NCBI RefSeq assembly: GCF_003387355.1 | Contig: NZ_QUNH01000002.1 | Span: forward strand, 41,606 to 105,605 | Reading direction: 5' to 3' | DNA length: 64,000 nt | Source: Winogradskyella sediminis | GTDB lineage: Bacteria; Bacteroidota; Bacteroidia; Flavobacteriales; Flavobacteriaceae | Shown: in pieces, positions 46,775 through 55,499 of the stretch | Numbering within the stretch: position 1 is the stretch's first letter | Layout of the letters: each line of letters begins with the position of its first letter | The notes under the pieces: generated by a model | Databases searched by the model: none | Seen by the model: the letters and a program-made list of their open reading frames with translations, nothing else | What the model was told of the DNA's origin: nothing | Made by a program: the position numbers and the translations under genes

Positions 46775-47548
46775 ATGTCTGATAAAACTGTCCAATTAAA
46801 AGCCTTTGAGCGTTTGTTAATAATTATGGATGAGTTGCGAGAGCAATGTCCATGGGATAAAAAACAAACGATGGAATCCTTGCGTCACCTTACCATTGAA
46901 GAGGTTTATGAGCTTGGAGCTGCCATTTTAGATAATGATTTGGATGAGGTTAAAAAAGAATTGGGAGACGTATTGCTTCATATTGTCTTCTACTCTAAAA
47001 TTGGAAGTGAAACGAATAACTTTGATATTGCAGATGTTTGTAATAGTATCTGTGATAAACTGATTGATCGTCATCCACATATTTATGGTGATGTGGTGGT
47101 AAAAGATGAAGCTGAGGTAAAGCGCAATTGGGAACAACTAAAGCTTAAAGAAGGTAAAGATAGTGTGCTAGAAGGAGTTCCTAAAAGTTTACCTGCTGTT
47201 GTAAAAGCTAGTCGTATACAAGAAAAAGTTGCCGGAGTAGGATTTGATTGGGAAGAACCTGAGCAGGTGTTTGAAAAAGTAGAAGAGGAGATTGCTGAAT
47301 TAAAAGTTGAAATTTCAAAAGGAGATCAAGATGCTATTGAAAGTGAGTTTGGTGATGTTATGTTTTCTATGATTAATTACGCACGTTTCCTAAAAGTTAA
47401 TCCTGAAAACGCCTTAGAACGTACCAATAAAAAATTTATTAAACGCTTTCAATATCTAGAATCTAAAGCAAAAAGCTTAGATAAATCTTTAAAAGATATG
47501 ACACTTTCTGAAATGGATGTCTTTTGGGAAGAAGCAAAATTGTTGTAA
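46775..47548 (+). CDS. mazG: Nucleoside triphosphate pyrophosphohydrolase MazG
   Basis: 257 residues, the normal length of two-domain MazG. It hydrolyses NTPs to NMP and pyrophosphate and is linked to clearing damaged nucleotides and to (p)ppGpp balance. The first MazG fold has CPWDKKQTMESLRHLTIEE, EEVYE (42-46) and ELGDVL (62-67). The second has EEIAELKVEI and EFGDVMFSMINYARFLKVNP. An intervening KASRIQEKVAGVGFDW linker is typical. It lies 80 bases after the DUF5606 gene, past the palindromic element. Confidence 0.94.
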   Translation: MSDKTVQLKAFERLLIIMDELREQCPWDKKQTMESLRHLTIEEVYELGAAILDNDLDEVKKELGDVLLHIVFYSKIGSETNNFDIADVCNSICDKLIDRHPHIYGDVVVKDEAEVKRNWEQLKLKEGKDSVLEGVPKSLPAVVKASRIQEKVAGVGFDWEEPEQVFEKVEEEIAELKVEISKGDQDAIESEFGDVMFSMINYARFLKVNPENALERTNKKFIKRFQYLESKAKSLDKSLKDMTLSEMDVFWEEAKLL

Positions 47549-47556
47549 AGATTTTT

Positions 47557-47581
47557 GTCATTCCTACATAAGCAGGAATCC
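47557..47581. repeat. Short REP-like inverted repeat
   Basis: GTCATTCCTACATAAGCAGG followed by AATCC forms a hairpin with ATTCCT and AGGAAT arms. It resembles the GTCATTCCTGCG ... GCAGGAATCC repeats that I recall from many bacterial intergenic regions. It begins nine bases after the mazG stop. Confidence 0.5.
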
Positions 47582-47646
47582 ATCTTAAATTAGACTTTTT
47601 AAGTTTTTGTAGTAAAATTATACGAAATAGAAACCTAGATATCTAA

Positions 47647-47770
47647 TTAGCCTTTCCGAATTGTAATTAAATCTTTAACAGTCGTCATATTATTTAATTA
47701 GAATACCTGTACCAAAGTTTCTACCGATATCTTCAAATGGTAATGGTAAGGTGTTATTTGTTAAAGTTTT
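47647..47770 (-). pseudogene. Possible remnant of an outer-membrane protein C-terminus and a following gene start
   Basis: On the minus strand 26 codons read KTLTNNTLPLPFEDIGRNFG and then TGILIK before TAA. An in-frame stop lies just upstream. The string looks like the last beta strand of an outer-membrane receptor. Two bases after that TAA an ATG starts a 13-codon frame (MTTVKDLITIRKG, stop). The pair looks like a deleted operon junction. The evidence is slim. Confidence 0.3.
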
Positions 47771-47918
47771 CTAAAAATTAAATATGGAACATCCAAAACT
47801 CATTTCTGTGCGTAAATACTGTATATAAAAACAAAAGCGTTTTTATAATCTTAGTAGGAAATCTTAATTATTATTTTAAGCGGTTGTAATTAAGGTTAAT
47901 TTAGTTTAGTTAGGGCAG

Positions 47919-47958
47919 AACCCACTTGTGAAAAATCAAGTGGGTTTTGATATTTTAG
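47919..47958 (+). terminator. Intrinsic terminator, plus strand
   Basis: AACCCACTTG (47919-47928) pairs with CAAGTGGGTT (47937-47946), followed by a T-rich tail on the plus strand only. It lies about 370 bases after mazG, so it may end a long mazG 3' UTR or a separate small RNA. Confidence 0.65.
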
Positions 47959-48030
47959 GTTTTAGTCAACGTTAGTGTTATTAGATATAAGTTGACTTTA
48001 ATATTAAAATATAGATATTGAGAATATCAA

Positions 48031-48906
48031 CTAATTTTTTATTAGTTTTTCTCTAAAGATCTCTCCATTGGCATTTTTTATTTCAACAATATAATTACCA
48101 CTATTTATGTCTTGAATATTTATTTCCTGATTTAATTTAGAACGACCTTCTTTAACTGTTCTTCCCAATAAATCAATAATACTATAGCTAATATCTTCAG
48201 TAACGTTTTCGTTGCTAGTCACAGTAATAGCATTGCTAGTTGGATTTGGAAATAATTTTAATTCTGATTTCACAGCGATTTCTTCTGTACTCAAAGTCTG
48301 GCTTTCAGCCATGATGTTGTCAATATCTAAAACCGCTTCGATGGGATCTGACTCCCAAGCAGGTACATCATTGTGTAATATTCTCATTTCTTCTACGCCC
48401 TGACTTCCGCTTCCGAAGGTAACCGCATAACTGAAAGTCTCTGAGAGTGCTGTGATGTTTTCTTCAAGAATTGAAAACGAAATGCGCTTCCATCCTTCGT
48501 TTGGTAAAACAGCTATTGCATTTGTAGTACTGCAACGGTAAATAAGACCGTAATCCGTTTGAAAAGATAATCTTAAAAAGATCACTGAACTTCCTGAATT
48601 TCTAACATCCATGGAAATGTATTTAACACGGCTCGAAAGATTACCTTGATAGTAGTTACCTTGCCATTGCGCATTATTTTTAGTCATTAATTCAAGATCA
48701 GAACCTGAACCACTTGAGGTTACGCGTAAAAAATTGTCGCCTTCACCAGAAGGACCTCCGTTATATATGTTTTCGTTAGCGATAGAATTGTTTTTGGTCC
48801 AGTTACTCATCGTATAATCTTCAAAATCATCAACCTGATCTAATTCAACTTGCGATAATGCAATAGTGGGTAGGCATAACAGTAAAAAGCGTAGAGTTTT
48901 TTTCAT
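48031..48906 (-). CDS. T9SS type A sorting domain protein
   Basis: 291 residues. The signal peptide is MKKTLRFLLLCLPTIALSQ. Residues about 22-210 form a beta-sandwich, carbohydrate-binding-like region (DQVDDFEDYTMSNWTKNNSI, GDNFLRVTSSGSGSDLEL, YISMDVRNSGSSVIFLRLSF, GWKRISFSI) without catalytic motifs. The last about 75 residues are the type A CTD: LKLFPNPTSNAITV, YSIIDLLGRTVKEG, INSGNYIVEIKNANGE and a final EKLIKN. This CTD class is usually cleaved and the protein attached to the surface, in contrast to the type B proteins at the left of the window. It stands alone between two noncoding stretches. Confidence 0.9.
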   Translation of the reverse strand: MKKTLRFLLLCLPTIALSQVELDQVDDFEDYTMSNWTKNNSIANENIYNGGPSGEGDNFLRVTSSGSGSDLELMTKNNAQWQGNYYQGNLSSRVKYISMDVRNSGSSVIFLRLSFQTDYGLIYRCSTTNAIAVLPNEGWKRISFSILEENITALSETFSYAVTFGSGSQGVEEMRILHNDVPAWESDPIEAVLDIDNIMAESQTLSTEEIAVKSELKLFPNPTSNAITVTSNENVTEDISYSIIDLLGRTVKEGRSKLNQEINIQDINSGNYIVEIKNANGEIFREKLIKN

Positions 48907-49007
48907 GATTTTTGGGTGTTTAAATTGTATTGATTTGTATTTATAAATAGTACATCACGTATTGATGATACTGAGACTGAATTTTTTTAATATTTTGTTT
49001 GGTACAG

Positions 49008-49046
49008 AAAAATTGCTTATAACAAACGGATGTTTGCTATAAGCAA
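49008..49046 (-). terminator. Intrinsic terminator of the DUF349 gene
   Basis: TTGCTTATA (49013-49021) pairs with TATAAGCAA (49038-49046), with an inner CAAAC/GTTTG stem and a GGAT loop. Five T follow on the minus strand. It lies about 30 bases after the stop. Confidence 0.85.
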
Positions 49047-49077
49047 ATGAGTTACATTTAAATTACTCTATAGGATT

Positions 49078-51096
49078 TTAGCTATACATGCCACGAACCT
49101 TGGATAATTTGGCTTTCCAGGTGTCTAATTCTTTCTTGTGGTTTGCAATATTCTTATGGACATCTTTAACTAATGGATTGTCTGATTTTACATTAGAGAA
49201 AAACTGTAAATTATTTTCGAGTTGATTGATTTCAGATTTAATTTCCGAAATTCTTTTTCGAATAAAGTTTTGCTCGTTATCTAGTAAGCGTGTGTCATCA
49301 GAATCAGCTAAGTTTTCAAGTTTACTTTCAAACTTAATCATTTCTAATTTCGACTTATCCATCTTAAGTTTATCAAACTTATCGTCAATGGCTTTGTAAA
49401 ATTTGCCATCGATGTAACGTTTGTTTTGCGGCACATAACCAATAGCTTTCCATTCGGCAATTTTATCTTGTAGTGTTTTTATATCTGCTTTGGGATCTTC
49501 TGTAAGTTCCATAACTTTTAAGTCATCAAGCAGTTTTACTTTTTTATCAAATGCCTCATAAAGGTGCTGGTCTTGCGCTTTACGCTGCGCATGCATTCTA
49601 TCAAAATAATGGTTACAAGCCGTTTTAAATTGTTTCCAAATTTTATCGCTATCGCGCCTTGGTACGTGTCCTATTTTTTTCCATTCGTTTTGAATTTTCT
49701 TCATCAATGGAGTAACCGTAGCGAAGTCTTCACTGTCTTTATTATCTTCTGCAATTTGAATTAAATCCTTTTTCTTTTTAAGGTTTTCGTACTGATCTTT
49801 CTTTAATTCTTTGTAAAAACTATTTTTACTTCTGTTAAACGTTCTTACTGCAGCTTTAAATTTAGCCCAAGTGCTTTCATTTACTTTTAATGGTACTTTA
49901 CCAGCCTTAAAGAAGGCTTCTCTTAAGGCTTCAATTTCTTTAATTTTTTTCTGCCATCCACTATGAGAATTGGCTTTGTCTTCTGCAATGGCTTCTATTT
50001 GAGCAATGATTTCCTCTTTACGTTCAAGATTTTTTTCATGAGCTTTATCCATATCAGCAAAATAAGCTTGGCGCTTATCATGAATCAGTTTTGTTGCATT
50101 ACTAAAACGTTCCCAAATAGCTTCTCTATGTTCTTTACTAACTGGTCCGAGTTCTTCTTTCCAGAGTTTGTGTAACACTTGTAATTCTCTAAACGAACGG
50201 TTGGTGTTTTCATCTTCTGCCAACTCTTCAGCACGTTCTATAATCTTTATTTTTTGATCATAGTTGTGTTTAAAGTCCATATCTCTCAAATCATTATTGA
50301 GATGTAAAAAGTCGTAAAAGCGTTCTACATGATGGTGGTAAGTATTCCAAGCATTATTGTACTTATCTCTAGGAATTGGTCCTGCATTACGCCATTTTTC
50401 TTGTAACTCTTTAAACGTTTTATAGGTCGTACCCATATTTTCTTCAACACTGAGTAAGCCTTTTATTTCTTCTATTATGGCTAACCTTGTGTCGAGATTT
50501 TGCTTTAGATTTTGCTCGCGCTCCTTATAATAAGCATTTATGTTTTGCTTATACGTTTTATAATACGAGTTAAATTGCTTTTTAGTGTCGTTAGTGTAAT
50601 AGAAATCTATTTCGTTGCCACCATCTTCAATAAATTCTTCCTTTTTTTCGTCTAGAAGTTCACTGAATTTAGCGTTGAATTCACTTTTTATCTCATTGAT
50701 ATGTTTTGAGATGGTTTGTATTTTATGAGAACCTAGAAGCCTACCAAATTCAGTAGTTAGCTCTGCCATAGACATTGCATGATAATCTTTTTCCTCAACT
50801 TCATGTCGTTCAGCATTAGATTCATCTTCGGCATCCTCGGCGTTTGAAGCTTCTATTTCGTCTACAAGTTTATCTTTGATTGCAGGTGTCTCTAGTGCGA
50901 CTTCTGTTGTGTCGTCTTTAACATCGTCACTGCTTTCCGCTTTAGATTCCACCGACTCTAATGTGGAGTCTTGATCCTTACGGACCTCATTATCAACAGT
51001 GCTTGTGTCGTTTTCTGTTGGTTGGGTTGGAGTCGTTTCTGGTGAAACCACTTCTTTTTTTCCATCTGCTTCTTGCAGGTTATCATTCTCAGACAT
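49078..51096 (-). CDS. DUF349 repeat protein
   Basis: 672 residues. Residues 1-115 are acidic and low-complexity (many Glu, Asp, Ser, Thr). After that come about five helical DUF349 repeats, each near 70 residues and carrying patterns such as LQEKWRNAGPIPRDKYNNAW, LHKLWKEELGPVSKEHREAIWERF, AFFKAGKVPLKVNESTWAKF, IQNEWKKIGHVPRRDSDKIW and IAEWKAIGYVPQNKRY. The last about 60 residues are coiled coil. No signal peptide or membrane segment. The cellular role is unknown. It is the last gene before a strong terminator; aroE lies 79 bases upstream. Confidence 0.9.
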   Translation of the reverse strand: MSENDNLQEADGKKEVVSPETTPTQPTENDTSTVDNEVRKDQDSTLESVESKAESSDDVKDDTTEVALETPAIKDKLVDEIEASNAEDAEDESNAERHEVEEKDYHAMSMAELTTEFGRLLGSHKIQTISKHINEIKSEFNAKFSELLDEKKEEFIEDGGNEIDFYYTNDTKKQFNSYYKTYKQNINAYYKEREQNLKQNLDTRLAIIEEIKGLLSVEENMGTTYKTFKELQEKWRNAGPIPRDKYNNAWNTYHHHVERFYDFLHLNNDLRDMDFKHNYDQKIKIIERAEELAEDENTNRSFRELQVLHKLWKEELGPVSKEHREAIWERFSNATKLIHDKRQAYFADMDKAHEKNLERKEEIIAQIEAIAEDKANSHSGWQKKIKEIEALREAFFKAGKVPLKVNESTWAKFKAAVRTFNRSKNSFYKELKKDQYENLKKKKDLIQIAEDNKDSEDFATVTPLMKKIQNEWKKIGHVPRRDSDKIWKQFKTACNHYFDRMHAQRKAQDQHLYEAFDKKVKLLDDLKVMELTEDPKADIKTLQDKIAEWKAIGYVPQNKRYIDGKFYKAIDDKFDKLKMDKSKLEMIKFESKLENLADSDDTRLLDNEQNFIRKRISEIKSEINQLENNLQFFSNVKSDNPLVKDVHKNIANHKKELDTWKAKLSKVRGMYS

Positions 51097-51175
51097 ATGT
51101 CAAATAGTTTTTATAATTGTTAAAGATACTAACTAGCGGTATAACATCAAAGTAAATGCTTGTACAGCTTGTAAT

Positions 51176-51937
51176 TTAGGACTTATTCCATATTTCCCAG
51201 GATTTTTCGGCCTGTAATTTTAACATTTTTAGCCCATTAATAGTTGTGGCACCCTTAAGTGCTCCACATTGTAAAAATTTAGTCTGCTCTGGGTTATAAA
51301 TGAGATCGTATAAAATATGCTTTTTGGTAATGGCATCATAAGGAATGTTTGGACACTCGTTTACATTAGGAAATGTACCAATTGGTGTACAATTAATAAT
51401 GATAGTGTATTTTGATATAATATTACGATCGAGTTCTGAGTACAAAAAGCTAACCTTCTCTTTTTGGGTTCTAGAGACAAAGTCGTATTTAATATTGAGT
51501 TTTTTTAAAGCATATGCAATAGCTTTAGATGCGCCACCAGTACCCAAAATTAAGGCGTTTTTATGGTAGGATTTTAAATGCGGTTTTATAGAGTTTTTAA
51601 AACCATAATAATCCGTATTATAACCAACCAACTTTTTCTTTTTCGTCAACCGAATGGTATTTACAGCCCCAATATTTTTGGCCTTTTTGTTTAGCTTATC
51701 AAGTAATGGAATCACTTGCTCTTTATAAGGGATAGTGACATTAAGACCTTTTAAATTAGAAGTCTTGTTTATAATTTCGGTAAGTTCTTCTATTGATTGT
51801 AAATCGAAATTAACATATGAATTTGGAAGATTTTCAGATGCAAACTTATCTTTAAAATATCCTCTTGAAAAAGAGTAGGAGATGTCTTTTCCTACCAGTC
51901 CGTATTTATACTTTGATTTGTCTTGTGCGTTTTCCAT
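51176..51937 (-). CDS. aroE: Shikimate dehydrogenase
   Basis: 253 residues. It reduces 3-dehydroshikimate to shikimate with NADPH in aromatic amino acid synthesis. Substrate-site motif GKDISYSFS (16-24, the S-x-S serines), NVTIPYK (66-72, catalytic K72), NTD (107-109, D109) and the dinucleotide loop GTGGAS (132-137) are all present, as is the NCTPIGTFP segment. A little shorter than the E. coli enzyme. Its first 32 bases overlap the end of the DUF368 gene upstream, indicating co-transcription. Confidence 0.93.
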   Translation of the reverse strand: MENAQDKSKYKYGLVGKDISYSFSRGYFKDKFASENLPNSYVNFDLQSIEELTEIINKTSNLKGLNVTIPYKEQVIPLLDKLNKKAKNIGAVNTIRLTKKKKLVGYNTDYYGFKNSIKPHLKSYHKNALILGTGGASKAIAYALKKLNIKYDFVSRTQKEKVSFLYSELDRNIISKYTIIINCTPIGTFPNVNECPNIPYDAITKKHILYDLIYNPEQTKFLQCGALKGATTINGLKMLKLQAEKSWEIWNKS

Positions 51938-52925
51938 ACCATTCTAATCCTAAAACTATAAGGATTCCTAGGGCAATATAAGCAATTGCAATGTAAGTTT
52001 GGGCGTTCATTTCTGGTAAATACCGTTGGTAGTTAGCAACGATTTGTTTTCCAGTGGAATCCAAAATATGAAGTCCTTCAGAATCGGTTTTATAAATCGT
52101 TTCTTTCCATGGCCAAACCACTCCTAACGATCCAATTATAAAACCCATTATGGTGGCTAGTGTTATAAATTTATAATTTTTAAGAATATAACTTAATATA
52201 TGTGAAAAGGTAACCAATCCGGTGACAGACCCTAGTGTAAACACCCCTAAAACTTTAAGCATTTTAATTCGATATGTATTATGTACAAATTCAAAATTTC
52301 CTTTAAGCATATCAATTATAGTATCGTTAAGTGCGTTTACCGAGTCGACTAAAAGTAACACGTAATTACCTAAGAGAATTAGAATAAATGAGCCTGAAAA
52401 CCCTGGTAGTGTCATACCAGATACACTTATGATACCACAGAAAAAAACAAAAAGTAAGTTGTCGTTTTCTGTGGCAGGATCAAGAAAACTAACACTAATA
52501 CCAGCGATTGTGCCAAGTATTAAAGCTGTTAATGTGGTTTTGTTCCATTCTTTAAAATCTTTTGAGATATAGTAAATGGAACCCAAAATCATTCCAAAGA
52601 AGGTACTCCATACATAGAGTTCGTATTGTATAATAAGGTAATCTAATAATTTAGAAACACTAAAATAGCTAACGATCATTCCTAAAAATAGTAAGCTTAA
52701 AAACTTACCGTTGGTATAGCGATAAAAGCTTTTAATCCGTCCATTAAACAACAGTTTAAATGCTGTTTTATTTACCCTTTGTAAGGAATAGATAAACTCT
52801 TCATAAAAACCAGCCACAAAAGCCACGACACCTCCCGAGACGCCTGGGACTTTATTAGCAGCACCCATAGCCAAACCTTTAATGACCAAAAATATACGAT
52901 CCTTAAGTGGTCTGCTGCTTTGCAT
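51906..52925 (-). CDS. DUF368 membrane protein, PopT-like (second of tandem pair)
   Basis: 339 residues with about eight to nine membrane helices. The family signature is present: LAMGAANKVPGVSGGVVAFV near the N-terminus (residues about 14-33) and a second inverted half with SGMTLPGFSGSFILILLGNY. The DUF368 family (PopT) has been shown to act as undecaprenyl-phosphate translocases, recycling the lipid carrier for cell-wall and O-antigen synthesis; that role here is by homology. Its ATG overlaps the stop of its paralogue by one base (TAATG), so the two are translationally coupled. Confidence 0.9.
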   Translation of the reverse strand: MQSSRPLKDRIFLVIKGLAMGAANKVPGVSGGVVAFVAGFYEEFIYSLQRVNKTAFKLLFNGRIKSFYRYTNGKFLSLLFLGMIVSYFSVSKLLDYLIIQYELYVWSTFFGMILGSIYYISKDFKEWNKTTLTALILGTIAGISVSFLDPATENDNLLFVFFCGIISVSGMTLPGFSGSFILILLGNYVLLLVDSVNALNDTIIDMLKGNFEFVHNTYRIKMLKVLGVFTLGSVTGLVTFSHILSYILKNYKFITLATIMGFIIGSLGVVWPWKETIYKTDSEGLHILDSTGKQIVANYQRYLPEMNAQTYIAIAYIALGILIVLGLEWYGKRTRQIKV

Positions 52926-53893
52926 TACACTTTGTTTTTATGTTTTCCTAGACTTTCTAAAATGAGAATGGTTGCAAACCCAACGATAATAAATACGATG
53001 GCCATTACAAGTTCGTTATCGCCAACGTAGGCGGTAGGTGAGATGCTTCTATCGAGTAAGGTTACGATTTCTCCTTCAGAATTGATTCTTGTTTTTATAA
53101 CTTCTTTCCAAGGCCAAATTTTGTTCAGTGATCCAATCATAAATCCTGTTAGGATTGCAAGCGTAAGATTTTTGTGGTGTTTAAACATCCAATTTAACGC
53201 TTTAGAAAAGACTTTAAGCCCAATAATAGCTCCGACACCAAGCAGAGTAAATTTTAATAAGGCATCTTTAAAGAGTTCCATATTACCATTTAAAAGGCCA
53301 TCTCTTAGATTATTAATAGTGTCAATTGCGGTTTGGTATGCACCGAGAATAAGTAGAATAAAAGCTCCAGACACGCCTGGTAAAATCATAGCAATAATAG
53401 CTATAAAGCCACAAAATATAAGATAAAAAGGACTGTCTGGTGAGGCAAAAGGTTCGGCTTTGGTAATATAAAAAGATAAAATTGTAGTTATAATAATTGC
53501 TGCTATCAGTGTTAATGACCACCCTTTAATTTGTTTTGCAATGTATAAAATACTTGCGAGTACGAGGCCAAAAAAGAAGGACCAAAGTAATACCGGCTCG
53601 TGGTGCAGTAACCATTTAATAAGTTTTGATAAGGATAAAATACTAATAGCTATTCCTGAAAAAAGTGCCAGTAAAAAATTGCCGTTAATAGATTTCCAAG
53701 CGGTTTTAAAGCCTTCTTTCTTCCAGATATTAAAAACAGTAAGGTTCACCTTATCAATACTCTCAATAAGTTCCTCATAAATACCCGAAATAAAGGCAAT
53801 GGTGCCGCCTGAAACCCCAGGAACCACATCTGCAGCTCCCATAGCAATACCTTTAAAGGTGATGACTAAATAATCTATAAATCGTCTTTGCAT
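52925..53893 (-). CDS. DUF368 membrane protein, PopT-like (first of tandem pair)
   Basis: 322 residues, a clear paralogue of the next gene. The two inverted signatures are IAMGAADVVPGVSGGTIAFI (about 15-34) and AMILPGVSGAFILLILGAY (about 172-190). About eight membrane helices are visible, with a conserved KIWPWKEV loop near the C-terminus that is shared with the partner (VVWPWKET). Predicted undecaprenyl-phosphate flippase by family knowledge. The tight pairing suggests either a heteromer or two carriers of different specificity (inference). Confidence 0.9.
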   Translation of the reverse strand: MQRRFIDYLVITFKGIAMGAADVVPGVSGGTIAFISGIYEELIESIDKVNLTVFNIWKKEGFKTAWKSINGNFLLALFSGIAISILSLSKLIKWLLHHEPVLLWSFFFGLVLASILYIAKQIKGWSLTLIAAIIITTILSFYITKAEPFASPDSPFYLIFCGFIAIIAMILPGVSGAFILLILGAYQTAIDTINNLRDGLLNGNMELFKDALLKFTLLGVGAIIGLKVFSKALNWMFKHHKNLTLAILTGFMIGSLNKIWPWKEVIKTRINSEGEIVTLLDRSISPTAYVGDNELVMAIVFIIVGFATILILESLGKHKNKV

Positions 53894-53931
53894 TTTAATA
53901 AAAAATATGAAATGCTAAGGTATGATTTTTT

Positions 53932-55338
53932 TTACTTTGTCGTCTTTTTACCCTCTGAAATTATAGCTTTAATCATGGGTCTGTCTGTAAGTTGAGGAAA
54001 CAATTCTGATATAATAAAATTAAAATCAATATTGAGTCTCGTGGCATTTTTTAAATGGAAACGGCCTTCTTCAGATTGATGGAGTGTAAAGTATAAACCA
54101 GCTAATCGGTATTCTATTTCGGCATTTTCTGGATAAAATTCTGAAGCCTGAAGCAAATTAAAGACAGCAGCATCGTATTCGCCTAAGGTTGTTAAAACAT
54201 CAGATCTATTTAACCAGGTATCTAATTCGTAATTACCTAAATCTAAAGTACGTTTGTAACCACGTTCAGCTTCTTCTAGAAAATTTAAACGCTTATTAAC
54301 GGTTGCATAGAGTTTCCAGTAATTTACATTTTCACCATCGATAATTACGGCTTTATTTATGTAGTAAAGCGCTTTTTGATAGTTGAGGCGCTTCATATAA
54401 AATTTGGTAATAGCAATCCAACCTTTATCTAAAAGAGCATCTTCATTTATTGTTTTTTTGAAAAACTGAATCGCTAAATCTTCTTGCCCAAGTTTAGCGT
54501 AACATTGACCAATGCGCAACAAAGCGAAAGAAGTTGGGTCCTCTAAAGCTAAAGTAATTTTATAGTTGTCAATGGCCTCTTCGTATTTTTCTAATTTTTC
54601 TAGAACTTTACCTTTTTCAATATAGGCACCCACAAACGTGTCATCAGAGATAATGGCAAAATCTAATGCTGTATTTGCTTTAGCATAGTCTTTTACGGTT
54701 AAATACTGTCGTCCTAATTGATGCCATGCCACTTCGCAATAGGGATTAGAATCTAAGTACTGATTTAAATAGTCAATAGCTTCTGTATTTTGATTGAGAA
54801 AATCATAGCAATACACTATATTATGTAGCGCAGAGTAATCAGAAGTATCACTTTCTAAACATTTTTTAAAATAAACAATGGCATCTTCAAACTGATCTAG
54901 AAATAAATATTCCATTCCAACTAAGGCATATAAATCGGCATTATCTTCTAGTGAATGCGATAGTTTTATAGCAATAATTAAGGTGTCAATAGCTTGCAAA
55001 TGTTTGTCTTGTTTAGATAAAACATTGGCTTTTTGAATATAAATTTCTTGATTAGAAGGTTCAAGGTTGTGAAGTCGACCTAATAAATCGTCTGCTTCGT
55101 TAAACTTATTTTCAATCACCATGATTTCAACTTTAAATAACCTCAGATTAATCGAAGTTGGGTGTTGCTCTAAGCCTAATTTAATAGCACGTTTAGCTAA
55201 TGCTATTTTACCATTTTCTAAATAATGGTGTATAATGTTTTCAAATTCGTTGGAATCAAAGAACAATATATTATTGGTCTTTAGCATCGATTCAAATCGA
55301 GTTAGAGGGAAATTTTCGTCGTCTTGACTGTGCTGCAT
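53932..55338 (-). CDS. Tetratricopeptide repeat protein
   Basis: 468 residues made almost wholly of about eleven TPR helix pairs from residue 30 to 430. Examples are GKIALAKRAIKLGLEQHPTS, YLFLDQFEDAIVYFKKCLES, LGRQYLTVKDYAKANTALDF, GKVLEKLEKYEEAIDNYKIT and IGQCYAKLGQEDLAIQFFKK. No signal peptide, so it is probably a cytosolic scaffold. It lies between the aminotransferase and DUF368 genes with short spacing to the latter (38 bases). The partner is unknown. Confidence 0.92.
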   Translation of the reverse strand: MQHSQDDENFPLTRFESMLKTNNILFFDSNEFENIIHHYLENGKIALAKRAIKLGLEQHPTSINLRLFKVEIMVIENKFNEADDLLGRLHNLEPSNQEIYIQKANVLSKQDKHLQAIDTLIIAIKLSHSLEDNADLYALVGMEYLFLDQFEDAIVYFKKCLESDTSDYSALHNIVYCYDFLNQNTEAIDYLNQYLDSNPYCEVAWHQLGRQYLTVKDYAKANTALDFAIISDDTFVGAYIEKGKVLEKLEKYEEAIDNYKITLALEDPTSFALLRIGQCYAKLGQEDLAIQFFKKTINEDALLDKGWIAITKFYMKRLNYQKALYYINKAVIIDGENVNYWKLYATVNKRLNFLEEAERGYKRTLDLGNYELDTWLNRSDVLTTLGEYDAAVFNLLQASEFYPENAEIEYRLAGLYFTLHQSEEGRFHLKNATRLNIDFNFIISELFPQLTDRPMIKAIISEGKKTTK

Positions 55339-55499
55339 AAATAGTTTAATAATTCACTGAAATAAAATTACAGTTATCCTATGTGTAATAATGAGTTTTA
55401 AACGAATGTTCTTAACAAATTAATTAACATTGAAATGTTTGTTGATCTTAAAGGGTTTAAGTTGTTGTTTTAAAGATGTTTAGGTCTTGATTTATGGCG

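Larger units (their letters stand above)
47549..48030. other. Intergenic region with REP-like hairpin, gene remnant and orphan terminator
   Basis: A 482-base stretch between convergent mazG and the T9SS type A gene. It holds a short REP-like hairpin next to mazG, minus-strand codons that look like the end of one protein and the start of another, and a plus-strand terminator about 370 bases after mazG. Confidence 0.55.

Noticed and set aside
47557-47581. Terminator for mazG
   Set aside because: The stem is short and has no T tract; it fits a REP-like repeat better.
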